64,000 nucleotides of DNA, taken from NCBI GenBank assembly GCA_017399225.1, contig JAFQEB010000004.1, positions 15,297-79,296 of the forward strand, read 5' to 3'. The position numbers and the translations under genes were made by a program. Below the pieces are notes generated by a model that saw only the letters and a program-made list of their open reading frames with translations, made no database searches and was not told the origin of the DNA. Origin of the DNA: Clostridia bacterium. GTDB lineage: Bacteria; Bacillota_A; Clostridia; Christensenellales; Aristaeellaceae. Below are positions 8,209 through 16,997 of the stretch, piece after piece. Position 1 is the stretch's first letter; each line of letters starts with the position of its first letter.

Positions 8209-9750
8209 ATGCTGAAGAAGTTCAAGATCGCTTTCGTCGGCGCCGGTTCCATCGGGTTCACCCGCGGCCTGCTGGCGGACCTGCTGGCGGTGCCTGAGTT
8301 CCGGGAGATCGAGGTCGCCTTCATGGACATCAACCCCCGCAACCTGGACATGGTGTACCAGTTATGCCAGCGGGATATCGAAGACAACGGTCTGGACATC
8401 AGGATCCAGGCGACCCTTGACCGCCGCGAGGCCCTCAAGGACGCCAAGTACGTCATCGACTGCGCCCGCATCGGCCTGCTGGACGCCTTTGAGCTGGATG
8501 TGAACATTCCCCTCAAGTACGGCGTGGATCAGTGCGTCGGCGATACCCTGTGCGCCGGCGGCATCATGTATGCCCAGCGCGATATCGCCATGCTGGAGGG
8601 CATGTGCCGCGATATCCGGGAGGTCGCTGCGCCCGGCTGTATGCTGCTGAACTACACCAACCCCAATGCGATGGTGACCTGGTACTGCAACAAATACGGA
8701 AAAGTACCGACTGTCGGTCTGTGCCACGGCGTGCAGGGCGGTCATGCGCTGATTGCCCGGGTGCTGGGTTACAAGCAGGAAGAGATCGACATCGTCTGTG
8801 CGGGTATCAACCACATGACGTGGTACCTGTCCGTCAAGCACAACGGCGAGGAGCTGAAGGACAAGCTGCTGGCTGCCTTTGAAGCTGATCCTGAGCTTTC
8901 CCAGACCGAAAAAGTGCGCATTGACATGCTCCGTCGCTTCGGCTATTTCTCCACCGAGTCCAACGGCCATCTGTCCGAGTATGTGCCGTGGTACCGCAAG
9001 CGTCCTGATGAGATCCGCCGCTGGATCGATCTGGGCGTGTGGATCAACGGCGAGACCGGCGGCTACCTCCGCGTGTGCACCGAGGGCCGCAACTGGTTCG
9101 AGACGGACTTCCCGAATTGGCTCAAGGAGCCGCCCAAGGTCTACGCTCAGGACAAGCGCAGCCAGGAGCACGGCAGCTGGATCATCGAGTCCATCGAGAC
9201 CGGACGCGTCTACCGCGGGCACTTCAACGTGGTGAACAACGGCGTCATCACCAACCTGCCGGATGACTGCATTGTCGAGGTTCCGGGCTTTGTGGACACC
9301 TTCGGCATCAATACACCCGTGCTGGGCGATTTGCCCCTGGGCTGTGCGGCCTGCTGCCAAAGCAACATCACCGTCCAGCGCCTCGCCATGGAAGCGGCTG
9401 CTCACGCGGATATCAACCTTCTCCGCCAGGCGATGATGATGGATCCGCTGGTGGGTGCGTTGTGCAACACTGAGGAGATCTGGCAGATGGTGGACGAGAT
9501 GCTCATCGCCCAAGCCGAGTGGCTGCCCCAGTATGCCGAAGAGATTGAACGCGCGAAGGCACGCTGGGCAAAGGCTGAGGCAGAGGGCAAGCTGATCCCG
9601 CCGATCGTGACGGAGGGTGCAGCCCGCCTGCACACCAAAACAGTAGAGGAAATGGCTGCCGATAAGGAAGCCGCCCGCAAGAACGCCGCCGAAGCCGATA
9701 AGGCCAAGGAACGTCCTGCGGAGAAGAAGATCTACACCACCGGAAGGTAA
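8209..9750 (+). CDS. Glycoside hydrolase family 4, alpha-galactosidase (MelA)-like
   Basis: A 513-residue NAD- and Mn-dependent glycosidase. It shows the N-terminal Rossmann motif FVGAGSIGFTRGLLADLL and the metal/catalytic C172-H-G motif within VGLCHGVQGG. Further MelA-like blocks are GINHMTWYL and LGYFSTESNGHLSEYVPWY equivalents. The start at 8209 follows GAGGAGAAG; the frame is open further upstream across the end of sdaAA. GH4 splits the glycosidic bond by an oxidation-elimination route. The layout is closest to alpha-galactosidase/alpha-galacturonidase, but the sugar specificity is not proven. The C-terminal 60 residues are a charged Lys/Ala/Glu-rich tail. Confidence 0.88.
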   Translation: MLKKFKIAFVGAGSIGFTRGLLADLLAVPEFREIEVAFMDINPRNLDMVYQLCQRDIEDNGLDIRIQATLDRREALKDAKYVIDCARIGLLDAFELDVNIPLKYGVDQCVGDTLCAGGIMYAQRDIAMLEGMCRDIREVAAPGCMLLNYTNPNAMVTWYCNKYGKVPTVGLCHGVQGGHALIARVLGYKQEEIDIVCAGINHMTWYLSVKHNGEELKDKLLAAFEADPELSQTEKVRIDMLRRFGYFSTESNGHLSEYVPWYRKRPDEIRRWIDLGVWINGETGGYLRVCTEGRNWFETDFPNWLKEPPKVYAQDKRSQEHGSWIIESIETGRVYRGHFNVVNNGVITNLPDDCIVEVPGFVDTFGINTPVLGDLPLGCAACCQSNITVQRLAMEAAAHADINLLRQAMMMDPLVGALCNTEEIWQMVDEMLIAQAEWLPQYAEEIERAKARWAKAEAEGKLIPPIVTEGAARLHTKTVEEMAADKEAARKNAAEADKAKERPAEKKIYTTGR

Positions 9751-9768
9751 TATAAAGGGGGAATGCCC

Positions 9769-10404
9769 ATGGCCTCGCGCATCATGCACCTTGCCGCAGC
9801 GGTTCAGCTGACGGATATGCTGCCGGCGGGGATGGACATTCCCCGTTTTCTCACTGGAGAGATCATGGTGGACAGTGCGCCGCAGGAGCGGAAAGCCTCG
9901 CATTTCCTGACGCAGGCGGGCGACCGGAAGACCTATGATATCGCCCGCTTTCGGTCGCAATATGGACATCTGCTCCTGACAGACGGCCTGGTGCTGGGGT
10001 ATTACCTGCACCTGCTGCAGGATCTGGTCTTCCGGGATTACATGTATCACAAGCTCCGTTTCAATCCCAGAGAGCCGGGATATCTGGAAGGACTGCACAG
10101 TGATTACCGGCGGCTGAACCGGCTGTTGATCCGCCGGTACGGTCTTACCAACGGTTTTCCTATCTCGGCTTCAGCTGCGCCCCTTGAAATGATCGCTGCG
10201 TTTGACATGGAGGGTCTGACGGCCGCTTTGACGGAAGATTTTGCCCTGCCTGGTGCGCAGCAGGCGTTCTTCCTGACCGAAGAGCGAGCGGAGACGTATA
10301 TCGCCGCTGCCGTGCGCAAATGCCGGGAGGAAATAACGGCGCTGCAAACCGGACGCCCCCTGACGGATCCGATGGACTGGGCCTGGCGCTTCGACCCGGT
10401 ATGA
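9769..10404 (+). CDS. Uncharacterised protein, possibly of the zinc-dependent phospholipase C-like fold
   Basis: A protein of 211 residues. It starts MASRIMHLAAAVQLTDML and contains several conserved-looking His/Asp positions (HFLTQAGD, YYLHLLQDLVFRDYMYHKL), reminiscent of small bacterial proteins annotated as zinc-dependent phospholipase C family. I see no signal peptide. The ATG at 9769 is preferred to that at 9763 because the G-run ribosome-binding site would be too close to the latter. It follows the GH4 gene by 18 bases and is probably co-transcribed. The function is not recognised. Confidence 0.6.
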   Translation: MASRIMHLAAAVQLTDMLPAGMDIPRFLTGEIMVDSAPQERKASHFLTQAGDRKTYDIARFRSQYGHLLLTDGLVLGYYLHLLQDLVFRDYMYHKLRFNPREPGYLEGLHSDYRRLNRLLIRRYGLTNGFPISASAAPLEMIAAFDMEGLTAALTEDFALPGAQQAFFLTEERAETYIAAAVRKCREEITALQTGRPLTDPMDWAWRFDPV

Positions 10405-10443
10405 TATTGGCCTGCTGTGCATTTTGCCGGCAGGTCTTTTCTT

Positions 10444-10480
10444 TTGTATACAAATATGGTATAATCCTTTTTGTATACAA
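10444..10480 (+). promoter_or_regulatory. Promoter flanked by two identical TTGTATACAA operators
   Basis: A perfect -10 box TATAAT lies at 10460-10465. Identical 10-bp palindromes TTGTATACAA stand at 10444-10453 and 10471-10480, 27 bases apart centre to centre, so one covers the spacer and the other the transcription start. Such palindromes are typical targets of GntR-family (FadR/VanR-type) repressors. No GntR gene is visible in the window. Confidence 0.75.
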
Positions 10481-10520
10481 CGCCGCGGCGAAATGCGCTG
10501 CGGCTGCAGGAGGAATTATT

Positions 10521-11534
10521 ATGAGGTATGCAATTTATGGCGCCGGTTCCCTGGGCACCGTGCTGGGGGCGTATATTACCCAAAACGGCGTGGACATTGA
10601 CCTGATCAACCGGAACAAAGCCCATGTGGAGGCACTGAACCGCAGCGGGGCGCGCATCACCGGCACGGTGAACATGACTGTCCCTGTCAAGGCGATCACG
10701 CCGGACGAGATGTCGGGGAAATACGACGTGATCCTGCTGCTGACCAAGCAGCTGCACAATGCCGAGGTCGTCACGATGCTCAAGGACTATCTTGCCGCTG
10801 AAGGCGTTCTGGTGACGCTCCAGAACGGTCTCCCCGAACCTGAGATCGCCGACATCGTTGGTTCTGACCGCACGATGGGCTGCGTGGTCGAGTGGGGCGC
10901 GACCCTTGCTGCGCCTGGGGAATGTATCCTGACCAGCGATCCGGACAGTTTGTCCTTCCATATGGGCAGGATGGAGGGGATCTCTGAAGCCCAGTACCGG
11001 ATGGTGAAGGAGCTGCTGGAGAAGATGTGCCCCGTTCATGAGGAGCCGAATCTGCTGGGCGCCCGCTGGTCCAAGCTGCTGATCAACGCGACCTTCTCCG
11101 GCCTGGGCACGGTGGTCGGCGGCACCTTTGGCGACATCTCGGAAGACAAGGACGCCCGGAAGGTTGCCATCCGCTGCATGAAGGAGTGCATCGACGTAGG
11201 CCATGCTGCCGGCGTGACCTTTGCGCCCGTGCAGGGGAAGGATATTACCAGGCTTTTCTACTACAAAGGCGCGTTCAAGCGGGCGATCGCGACGCTGCTG
11301 ATCCCCATCGCCATGAAGAAGCACCGGGCCATTGAGCCCTCCATGCTGCAGGATCTGAAGAAAGGTAAGCCCTGCGAGGTGGAGGCCATCAACGGCGTTG
11401 TGTGCAGCTATGGCAAGAAGCTTGGCGTGCCCACGCCCTTCAATGACCGCATCGTCGAGATCATCCGGAAGCAGGAGGCTGGCGTCCTGAAGCTGGACAA
11501 GGCCAATATCCGCCTGTTTGATGATCTGCTGTGA
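10521..11534 (+). CDS. Ketopantoate reductase (PanE/ApbA) family oxidoreductase
   Basis: A 337-residue NAD(P)H-dependent oxidoreductase. The N-terminal nucleotide-binding motif is YAIYGAGSLGTVLGAYI. The family substrate region is ARWSKLLINATFSGLGTVVGG, with the conserved Lys-x-x-x-Asn (KLLIN). An AGGAGG site lies ahead of the ATG at 10521. It could be the panE reductase of pantothenate synthesis, but the repressor-type operators at its own promoter and its position beside sugar genes suggest an inducible catabolic reductase. I leave the symbol empty for that reason. Confidence 0.82.
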   Translation: MRYAIYGAGSLGTVLGAYITQNGVDIDLINRNKAHVEALNRSGARITGTVNMTVPVKAITPDEMSGKYDVILLLTKQLHNAEVVTMLKDYLAAEGVLVTLQNGLPEPEIADIVGSDRTMGCVVEWGATLAAPGECILTSDPDSLSFHMGRMEGISEAQYRMVKELLEKMCPVHEEPNLLGARWSKLLINATFSGLGTVVGGTFGDISEDKDARKVAIRCMKECIDVGHAAGVTFAPVQGKDITRLFYYKGAFKRAIATLLIPIAMKKHRAIEPSMLQDLKKGKPCEVEAINGVVCSYGKKLGVPTPFNDRIVEIIRKQEAGVLKLDKANIRLFDDLL

Positions 11535-11546
11535 CATCACAGATAT

Positions 11547-11590
11547 AAAACGACCGCTCTGCTGTGAAAGCCGAGCGGTCATTTTCATTT
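11547..11590. terminator. Terminator hairpin between convergent genes
   Basis: GACCGCTC (11552-11559) pairs with GAGCGGTC (11573-11580). ATTTTCATTT follows on the plus strand and TTTTAT on the minus strand, so it can serve both the reductase and the NUDIX gene. Confidence 0.75.
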
Positions 11591-12043
11591 GAGTATTTCG
11601 GTCCAGCCGTCGCCGTCCTGTTCGTACCAGATCTCATTCACATCCCCGTCCAGAAACACGCGGAAGTACAGCTCCATCCCGTCCACCATCTGGCCCGCGC
11701 GCATCTCCTCGATGGTCATCCAGCTGATCTCGCCCTCCTGGGAGGAATGCAGCTCGCCCTCGTATTCCGTGGCGGTGTAGAGCAGCACCAGGTAGCGCTC
11801 CTGGGTGCCCTTCTTCATCCAGCTCTTTGAGCCGATCAGGCGGGGATTGCGTACGGTGAGCCCCGTTTCCTCCTGCATTTCGCGGACGACGCTGTCCACC
11901 AGAGACTCGCCCGGCTCCACATGACCGCCGGGAAAGGTGAGCCCGCCCCAGTCAGGATCGACCCGGTTTTGTACAAGCACCTTGCCGTCTGCCCGGCGGA
12001 GCATACACATATTGGTCAGCTCAATGGGATACGCGACGCCCAT
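11585..12043 (-). CDS. NUDIX hydrolase (8-oxo-dGTP diphosphatase-like)
   Basis: A 152-residue protein with the complete NUDIX box GGHVEPGESLVDSVVREMQEETG. The start at 12043 follows GAGGTGAT; the longer open frame has no ribosome-binding site. NUDIX enzymes hydrolyse nucleoside diphosphates linked to another moiety, and this short form resembles MutT/YtkD-type nucleotide-pool cleaners. It is the last gene of a tightly packed minus-strand run beginning with proA. Confidence 0.88.
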   Translation of the reverse strand: MGVAYPIELTNMCMLRRADGKVLVQNRVDPDWGGLTFPGGHVEPGESLVDSVVREMQEETGLTVRNPRLIGSKSWMKKGTQERYLVLLYTATEYEGELHSSQEGEISWMTIEEMRAGQMVDGMELYFRVFLDGDVNEIWYEQDGDGWTEILK

Positions 12044-12054
12044 ATAATCACCTC

Positions 12055-12498
12055 TTACAGCTTTTTGGCAAACCAGATGGTGCGCCCCATCTCGGTAAAG
12101 CCGTTCTTCATGTGCCAGGCGTGGCTGACGGTGTTGTCCAGTTCGCAATCGCTGGCGAACTCCTGGCACCCGACGCTGCGGGCCCAGTCTTCGCAGGCAC
12201 ACAGCAGCTTGCGGCCCACACCGCTCATGCGGTAGGCGTCATCCACATAAATGCCCTCCAGAAAGCCGACGGGCGAGGTTTCGCAGCCCTCCACATAGTC
12301 GTGGCGCAGCTGGCACTGGGCAAAGCCGACGGGCTGCCCGGCGTCCGTGGCGAGGAAGCAAGCTGCTTCCCCTGAGGCAGTCAGCGCGGTGAATTCCGGC
12401 AGGAGTTCGTCGGCTCCGGCGCTGAAAAGGCGGCTGGCGAGCAGCGCCAGGTGCAGGCTGTCCGCCTGCGTTGCTTTTCGGATCTCCATGTTTGACAC
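12055..12498 (-). CDS. AAC(6')-I-type aminoglycoside 6'-N-acetyltransferase
   Basis: A 147-residue GNAT enzyme. The block YVEGCETSPVGFLEGIYV, then SGVGRKLL (acetyl-CoA loop), CQEFASDCELDNTVSHAWH and the WFAKKL end match from memory the AAC(6')-Ib/AAC(6')-Ih group almost motif for motif. Known members acetylate the 6' amino group of aminoglycosides such as kanamycin and tobramycin. The gene sits inside a housekeeping operon between a methylase and a NUDIX gene, without mobile-element signs, so it looks chromosomal. Actual resistance is not shown by sequence. Confidence 0.85.
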   Translation of the reverse strand: MSNMEIRKATQADSLHLALLASRLFSAGADELLPEFTALTASGEAACFLATDAGQPVGFAQCQLRHDYVEGCETSPVGFLEGIYVDDAYRMSGVGRKLLCACEDWARSVGCQEFASDCELDNTVSHAWHMKNGFTEMGRTIWFAKKL

Positions 12499-12499
12499 C

Positions 12500-13066
12500 T
12501 CACTGCTTCTGGATCACAAAGCATTCGGGCGCGCCGGGCCCGGCGTTCAGGAAACGGTGATGCAGCACATTGTATTCCTGCGGTCGCAGCGCGGAGAGCC
12601 ATTCCATCAGGGCAAAGCGCTCCCGGTCGCCCTCTTCATGGCCCGGATAGGCGCAGATGGTGCACACGCCGCCCTTTTCCAAAAGGGAAAGCGCCGCGCT
12701 GATGGCAGTCTGCGTCGTTTCCCAATGGGTCGTGATGCTCTTGTCGCCGCCGGGCAGCCAGCCCAGGTTGAACACGGCGGCCTTGACCGGGGCTTTCACC
12801 CGCTCGGCAATGTGCTCATGGCCCTCGGCGTACAGCTCGCACCGGTCCAGCAGACCGCTGTCCAGCAGCCTTGCGCTGGTACGGCCCACCGCGTCGGCCT
12901 GAATGTCAAAGCCGATCACCCGACCGGTCTGGCCCACCAGCTCGGCAAGCATCACGGTGTCGTGCCCGTTGCCGAGGGTCGCGTCGATGACGGTATCGCC
13001 CTCTTCGATGACCTGGTGCAGCACATCCGAGGCGATCCAACGGGCGCTTCTCAGTTCGTAGGCCAT
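12500..13066 (-). CDS. Class I SAM-dependent methyltransferase, YtqB/putative rRNA methylase family
   Basis: A 188-residue protein with the SAM-binding motif VIDATLGNGHDTVMLAELVG, the acidic loop GFDIQ and a later FNLGWLPGGDKSITT segment characteristic of the YtqB group. It starts at 13066, just three bases after the end of the pseudouridine synthase frame. The pairing with a pseudouridine synthase supports a role in RNA modification, but the substrate is unknown. Confidence 0.85.
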   Translation of the reverse strand: MAYELRSARWIASDVLHQVIEEGDTVIDATLGNGHDTVMLAELVGQTGRVIGFDIQADAVGRTSARLLDSGLLDRCELYAEGHEHIAERVKAPVKAAVFNLGWLPGGDKSITTHWETTQTAISAALSLLEKGGVCTICAYPGHEEGDRERFALMEWLSALRPQEYNVLHHRFLNAGPGAPECFVIQKQ

Positions 13067-13068
13067 GA

Positions 13069-13782
13069 TCAGTTCCCTTTCAGCTTGCGGACCTCGGCGT
13101 CGGTCAGGCGGCGCCACTGTCCGCGGGGCAGGTCGTGCAGGCGGATGGAGGCAAAGCCGGTGCGCTTCAGGCTGACCACGTCATGCCCAACGGCGGTGAA
13201 CATCCGTCGCACCTGCCGGTTGCGGCCCTCATGGATGGTGACCAGCAGCGTTGTGGAGAAGGTATCGTACCGGATCAGCCGTACCTGCGCAGGGGAGGTC
13301 ATGCGGCCGTCATCCAGCTGGACGCCTGCACGAAGGCGGCGGATCTCCTCGTCCGTCACCCGGTTGGAGACCTTGACCAGGTACTCCTTGTCCACCTCGC
13401 GGGAGGGGTGCAGCAGCTCGTTCATCAGATCGCCGTCGTTGGTCAGGAGGAGCAGGCCTTCGCTGTCATAGTCCAGCCGTCCTACCGGGTACAACCGGAC
13501 GGGATAATCGCGGAACTTGTCCATCACCGTTGCGCGGCCCTCGGGATCGGTGACAGTGGTCACTTCGCCCATGGGCTTGTTGTAGGCCAGGTAGTGCTTC
13601 TCTTCCTCCAGATGGCACAGCACGCCGTCAACGGTCACCCTGTCGGTGTATTCATCCACCTGCACGCCCATCTCAGTGATCACCCGGCCGTTGACAGCCA
13701 CATGCCCCTCGGCGATCAGCTTTTCGGAGCTGCGGCGGGAGGCGACGCCGGACAGGGCGAGGTACTTTTGCAGTCTCATCAT
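13069..13782 (-). CDS. rRNA pseudouridine synthase, RsuA/RluB family
   Basis: A 237-residue enzyme. An S4 RNA-binding domain (LQKYLALSGVASRRSSEKLI) occupies about the first 60 residues. The catalytic domain has GRLDYDSEGLLLLTNDGD with catalytic Asp104. It converts uridine to pseudouridine in rRNA; RluB/RsuA assignment is not certain, hence no symbol. It lies between a GNAT gene and the methylase in the same operon. Confidence 0.92.
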   Translation of the reverse strand: MMRLQKYLALSGVASRRSSEKLIAEGHVAVNGRVITEMGVQVDEYTDRVTVDGVLCHLEEEKHYLAYNKPMGEVTTVTDPEGRATVMDKFRDYPVRLYPVGRLDYDSEGLLLLTNDGDLMNELLHPSREVDKEYLVKVSNRVTDEEIRRLRAGVQLDDGRMTSPAQVRLIRYDTFSTTLLVTIHEGRNRQVRRMFTAVGHDVVSLKRTGFASIRLHDLPRGQWRRLTDAEVRKLKGN

Positions 13783-13791
13783 GATGTATAA

Positions 13792-14355
13792 TCAGCCTTT
13801 CTGAATGGTTCTGTAGAAGATGAGCAGGGTCGCGCGCTTGCTGACCGGCTTGACCCGCTCGGTTTCGCTGCGGGAGAGCGCCATGGTATCCAGGCCGCTC
13901 AGGGTGAAGCCCATATGCTCCAGAAAGCGGCACAAAAGCGGATTGCCGTCCGTGGATGCAGCGCGGAGTCCGTGCAGACCGCGCCGCATGGCAAAGTGCT
14001 CGCATTTGTCCATGAGCATCCTGCCGGCGCCCTGCAGGCGATGGGCCGGGTCGACCCGCAGGTCGATCACATCCGCCCACCCGCTGGGGAGCGTAGTGAC
14101 CGCTGCGCAGCCGATATACTTTTCCCCCTCAAAGGCGGCGTAGAACGCGCTGCCCTCATCCTGCACAAGGATAGCGGGATCGGCGTAATCCACCGCAGGA
14201 AAGGCGCGCCACTGGGTCTTCAGGGCAGGACGGTAATCCAGCTGGAAGCCCGTCCTGCTGATCCGCACGCAGGCCTCCTCGGTGACCAGCTCTGTTTCCG
14301 ATAACGGCCTGACAAGGGCCAGCTCATCTGCGCGAAGTCTCCGGACGACCAGCAT
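13792..14355 (-). CDS. GNAT family N-acetyltransferase
   Basis: A 187-residue protein with the acetyl-CoA-binding loop RLQGAGRMLMDKCE in the middle and a GLRAAST strand after it. The ribosome-binding site is AAAGGAGGG. Substrate unknown. It heads the segment containing pseudouridine synthase, methylase and AAC(6')-like genes. Confidence 0.8.
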   Translation of the reverse strand: MLVVRRLRADELALVRPLSETELVTEEACVRISRTGFQLDYRPALKTQWRAFPAVDYADPAILVQDEGSAFYAAFEGEKYIGCAAVTTLPSGWADVIDLRVDPAHRLQGAGRMLMDKCEHFAMRRGLHGLRAASTDGNPLLCRFLEHMGFTLSGLDTMALSRSETERVKPVSKRATLLIFYRTIQKG

Positions 14356-14390
14356 GGCATTCCCTCCTTTGGCTTATCATCTGTATATGC

Positions 14391-15059
14391 TCACTCCCAG
14401 CGGAGGATGCGTCCCTCCGGGATGCGCTGCTTCAGCTTGCGCTTGGGGTTGACCAGGTTGGGCGAGCCGGTCATCAGCAGCATGGGTGCGTCGGAAGGGG
14501 AGTCGCCGTAGCCGCTGGAGCGGGCCCTGTCGATGGTCAGACCCTGCTGTGCCAGCCAGGCGGAGATCCTTTCAGGCTTCTCATCGCCCTTGCAGTTTTC
14601 GCCGATGCGGCCTGTGTACCTGCTCTCCCGAACCTCACAGGTGGTGCAGAGAACCGCCTCCACCGGCAGGAATTCGGGCAGGACGCGCATGTAAACGTCC
14701 GCCGAGGCGCTGACGATCACCGGGATGACGCCCTGGGCGCGGAGCTGCTCCAGCTCCTGAACACCCTTGCGGAAGAATCTTTTCTGCTGTACCTCCCGGA
14801 AGAAATCCCGGGCGAGGTCGTCCATCTCATCAACGGTTTTTCCGCGGATGAAGGAAAGCGACGTCTCCTTGGAGGCCGAGGCATGGGCCGGATTCAGCTT
14901 CCACGCAAGGAAGCCCCAGGCGGCCTTGAAAACCTGTCTGCGCGGCGCAGCGCCCCGGCGGATGCAGTACATCAGGTAGGGCAGGATGGAATCGCCCCGG
15001 GCGAGGGTATCGTCGAAGTCAAAGAAGGCGAAGGCGGCGGGGGTACTCACATCGGACAC
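14391..15059 (-). CDS. HAD-superfamily IB phosphatase (phosphoserine phosphatase-like)
   Basis: A 222-residue protein. Motif I is FFDFDDTLARGDSI, and motif III/IV is near the C-terminus (SSGYGDSPSDAPMLLMTG). An IVSASAD segment provides motif II. Subfamily IB enzymes include phosphoserine phosphatase and CicA-type regulators; the exact substrate is unknown. The start at 15059 overlaps the proA stop by 13 bases, suggesting translational coupling. Confidence 0.85.
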   Translation of the reverse strand: MSDVSTPAAFAFFDFDDTLARGDSILPYLMYCIRRGAAPRRQVFKAAWGFLAWKLNPAHASASKETSLSFIRGKTVDEMDDLARDFFREVQQKRFFRKGVQELEQLRAQGVIPVIVSASADVYMRVLPEFLPVEAVLCTTCEVRESRYTGRIGENCKGDEKPERISAWLAQQGLTIDRARSSGYGDSPSDAPMLLMTGSPNLVNPKRKLKQRIPEGRILRWE

Positions 15060-16348
15060 TCCTCATCCAGCAGGCGGTGGGTGTACTGGCGCTGACCGGA
15101 TTTCATCTCCGCCATCAGCTGGCCAGAGCCCAGCAGCTTGTACTTATAGGTGGTCAGTCCCTCCAGGCCCATGGGGCCGCGGGCGTGGATCTTGCCGGTG
15201 GCGATGCCCACCTCCGCGCCGAAGCCGTAGACGAAGCCGTCGGCAAAGCGGGTGGAGACATTGTGGTACACGCCGGCGGAATCCACGCGGGTCATAAAGG
15301 CGCGGGCGGCGTCCGTATCGGCGGTGACGATGCAGTCCGTGTGGCCGCTGCCGTACTGGTTGATATGGTCGATCGCAGCGTCCAGGCTGTCCACGATGCG
15401 GATGGACAGGGTGTAATCCAGATATTCGGTCGCCCAGTCCTTTTCCGTCGCAGCTTCCACGGGGATGATGGTGCACACGGCTTCATCCCCCAGCAGGCGC
15501 ACATGCTTTTCCTGCATGGCAGGCAGCAGCCGGGGCAGGTATTCCGCCGCGATATCCCGGTGCACCAGCAGGGTCTCCATGGCGTTGCAGACGGCGACGT
15601 TCTGCGCCTTGCTGTCCACGGCAATGCGTACAGCCATGTCGATGTCGGCCGCCTTGTCCACATACACATGGCAGATACCGTCAGCATGTCCCAGGACGGG
15701 GATGCGGCTGTTGTCCATGATGTAGCGGACAAATTCATTGCTGCCGCGCGGGATGATCAGATCGATCAGCTGATCCTCCTTGAGCATGGCGGCCACGTCT
15801 TCCCGGGTGGTCAGCAGCTGGGCGAAATCAGCAGGCAGACCAACCTCCTCCGCCGCGTCGCGCAGACACTGACACAGGATCTGGTTGGTACGGAGCGCCT
15901 CGCGGCCGCCCTTGAGCAATACGGCGTTGCCACTCTTGAGCGCCAGGGAAGCGATCTGCACCAGCGCGTCAGGACGGCTCTCGAAGATCACGCCGATCAC
16001 GCCGATGGGGCAGGCGACGCGGTACAGATGAAGGCCCTCCGTCAGCTCGCGGGCATAGGTGGTCTGTCCGATGGGATCGGGAAGCGCAGACAGCGCCTCG
16101 AGACCGGCCGTGACGGCGGCCAGCTTCTCCTCGCGGAATTTCAGCCGGTTCAGCAGCGGCGCGGCAAGCTGTGCCGCAGAAGCCTCTGCATGGTCTTCAG
16201 CATTGGCCTGGAAGATCTCTGCCTGATGTTTATTCAGCGCCCGGGCCATGGCCATCAGCGCGGCGTTTCTTGTATGGATATCGGATGCAGCAAGCGCCCA
16301 TGCGGCCTTGCGGCTGGCGTCTGCCATCTGGTGAAGGTCTTTCATCAT
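15047..16348 (-). CDS. proA: Gamma-glutamyl phosphate reductase
   Basis: A 433-residue enzyme of proline synthesis, reducing gamma-glutamyl phosphate to glutamate semialdehyde with NADPH. The catalytic Cys254 is in VAVCNAMETLL, and other family blocks such as PIGVIGVIFESRPDAL and LKSGNAVLLKGGREA are present. Its usual partner proB is not in the window, which is unusual but not rare. It is the first gene of a long minus-strand run. Confidence 0.96.
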   Translation of the reverse strand: MMKDLHQMADASRKAAWALAASDIHTRNAALMAMARALNKHQAEIFQANAEDHAEASAAQLAAPLLNRLKFREEKLAAVTAGLEALSALPDPIGQTTYARELTEGLHLYRVACPIGVIGVIFESRPDALVQIASLALKSGNAVLLKGGREALRTNQILCQCLRDAAEEVGLPADFAQLLTTREDVAAMLKEDQLIDLIIPRGSNEFVRYIMDNSRIPVLGHADGICHVYVDKAADIDMAVRIAVDSKAQNVAVCNAMETLLVHRDIAAEYLPRLLPAMQEKHVRLLGDEAVCTIIPVEAATEKDWATEYLDYTLSIRIVDSLDAAIDHINQYGSGHTDCIVTADTDAARAFMTRVDSAGVYHNVSTRFADGFVYGFGAEVGIATGKIHARGPMGLEGLTTYKYKLLGSGQLMAEMKSGQRQYTHRLLDEECPM

Positions 16349-16404
16349 CGTACCTCCATGGTGTATAAAATCTCATCATGAATTATATCATGAATAGGAA
16401 AGAC

Positions 16405-16433
16405 TTGCAATGTGAAATCAACTGTGCTATAAT
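16405..16433 (+). promoter_or_regulatory. Promoter of smpB
   Basis: TTGCAA (16405-16410) and TATAAT (16428-16433), 17 bases apart, about 50 bases ahead of the GTG start. Confidence 0.7.
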
Positions 16434-16484
16434 CAAATACCGCGAAAGTGCAGGCATGAAGCAGTCGAAAGGAAGTGATTCAAC

Positions 16485-16952
16485 GTGCCGCATCAGAAGG
16501 GAATCAAGCCCGTGGCGCAGAATCGCAAAGCCTGGCACGACTACTTCGTGGAGGAAAAATACGAATGCGGCCTGGCGCTCTTTGGCACCGAAGTCAAGAG
16601 CATGCGTCAGGGAAGGGTGAACATGAAGGAATCCTGGGCGCGCATCAAGGATGGCGAGATCTGGGTGGAGGGCATGCACATCAGTCCCTACGAGCAGGGG
16701 AACATCTTCAACCGCGATCCCATGCGCCCCAAAAAGCTGCTGATGCACAAGAGCGAGATCCGCAAGCTGGACAGCCTTGTGGCGCGTCAGGGCTACACGC
16801 TGATCCCGCTGGAGGTCTACCTCAAGGATGGCCGCATGAAGCTGGAGCTTGGCCTGTGCAAGGGCAAGGCCGAGCATGACAAGCGTGACAGCATCGCCAA
16901 GCGCGATGCAGACCGCGACATCCGCCGCGCACTGCGGGAAAACAACAAGTAA
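16485..16952 (+). CDS. smpB: SsrA-binding protein SmpB
   Basis: A 155-residue protein with the SmpB signature: NRKAWHDYFVEEKYECGLALFGTEVKS near the N-terminus, then SPYEQGNIFN and a basic C-terminal tail (KRDADRDIRRAL) that enters the ribosomal mRNA channel. It starts with GTG after an AGGAAGTG site. It binds tmRNA to rescue stalled ribosomes. The tmRNA gene follows by about 45 bases, the classical pairing. Confidence 0.96.
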   Translation: MPHQKGIKPVAQNRKAWHDYFVEEKYECGLALFGTEVKSMRQGRVNMKESWARIKDGEIWVEGMHISPYEQGNIFNRDPMRPKKLLMHKSEIRKLDSLVARQGYTLIPLEVYLKDGRMKLELGLCKGKAEHDKRDSIAKRDADRDIRRALRENNK

Positions 16953-16997
16953 TCCATCTGAAAGCGAAGAATTGTCAGGCGGCCATGCCGCACATAT

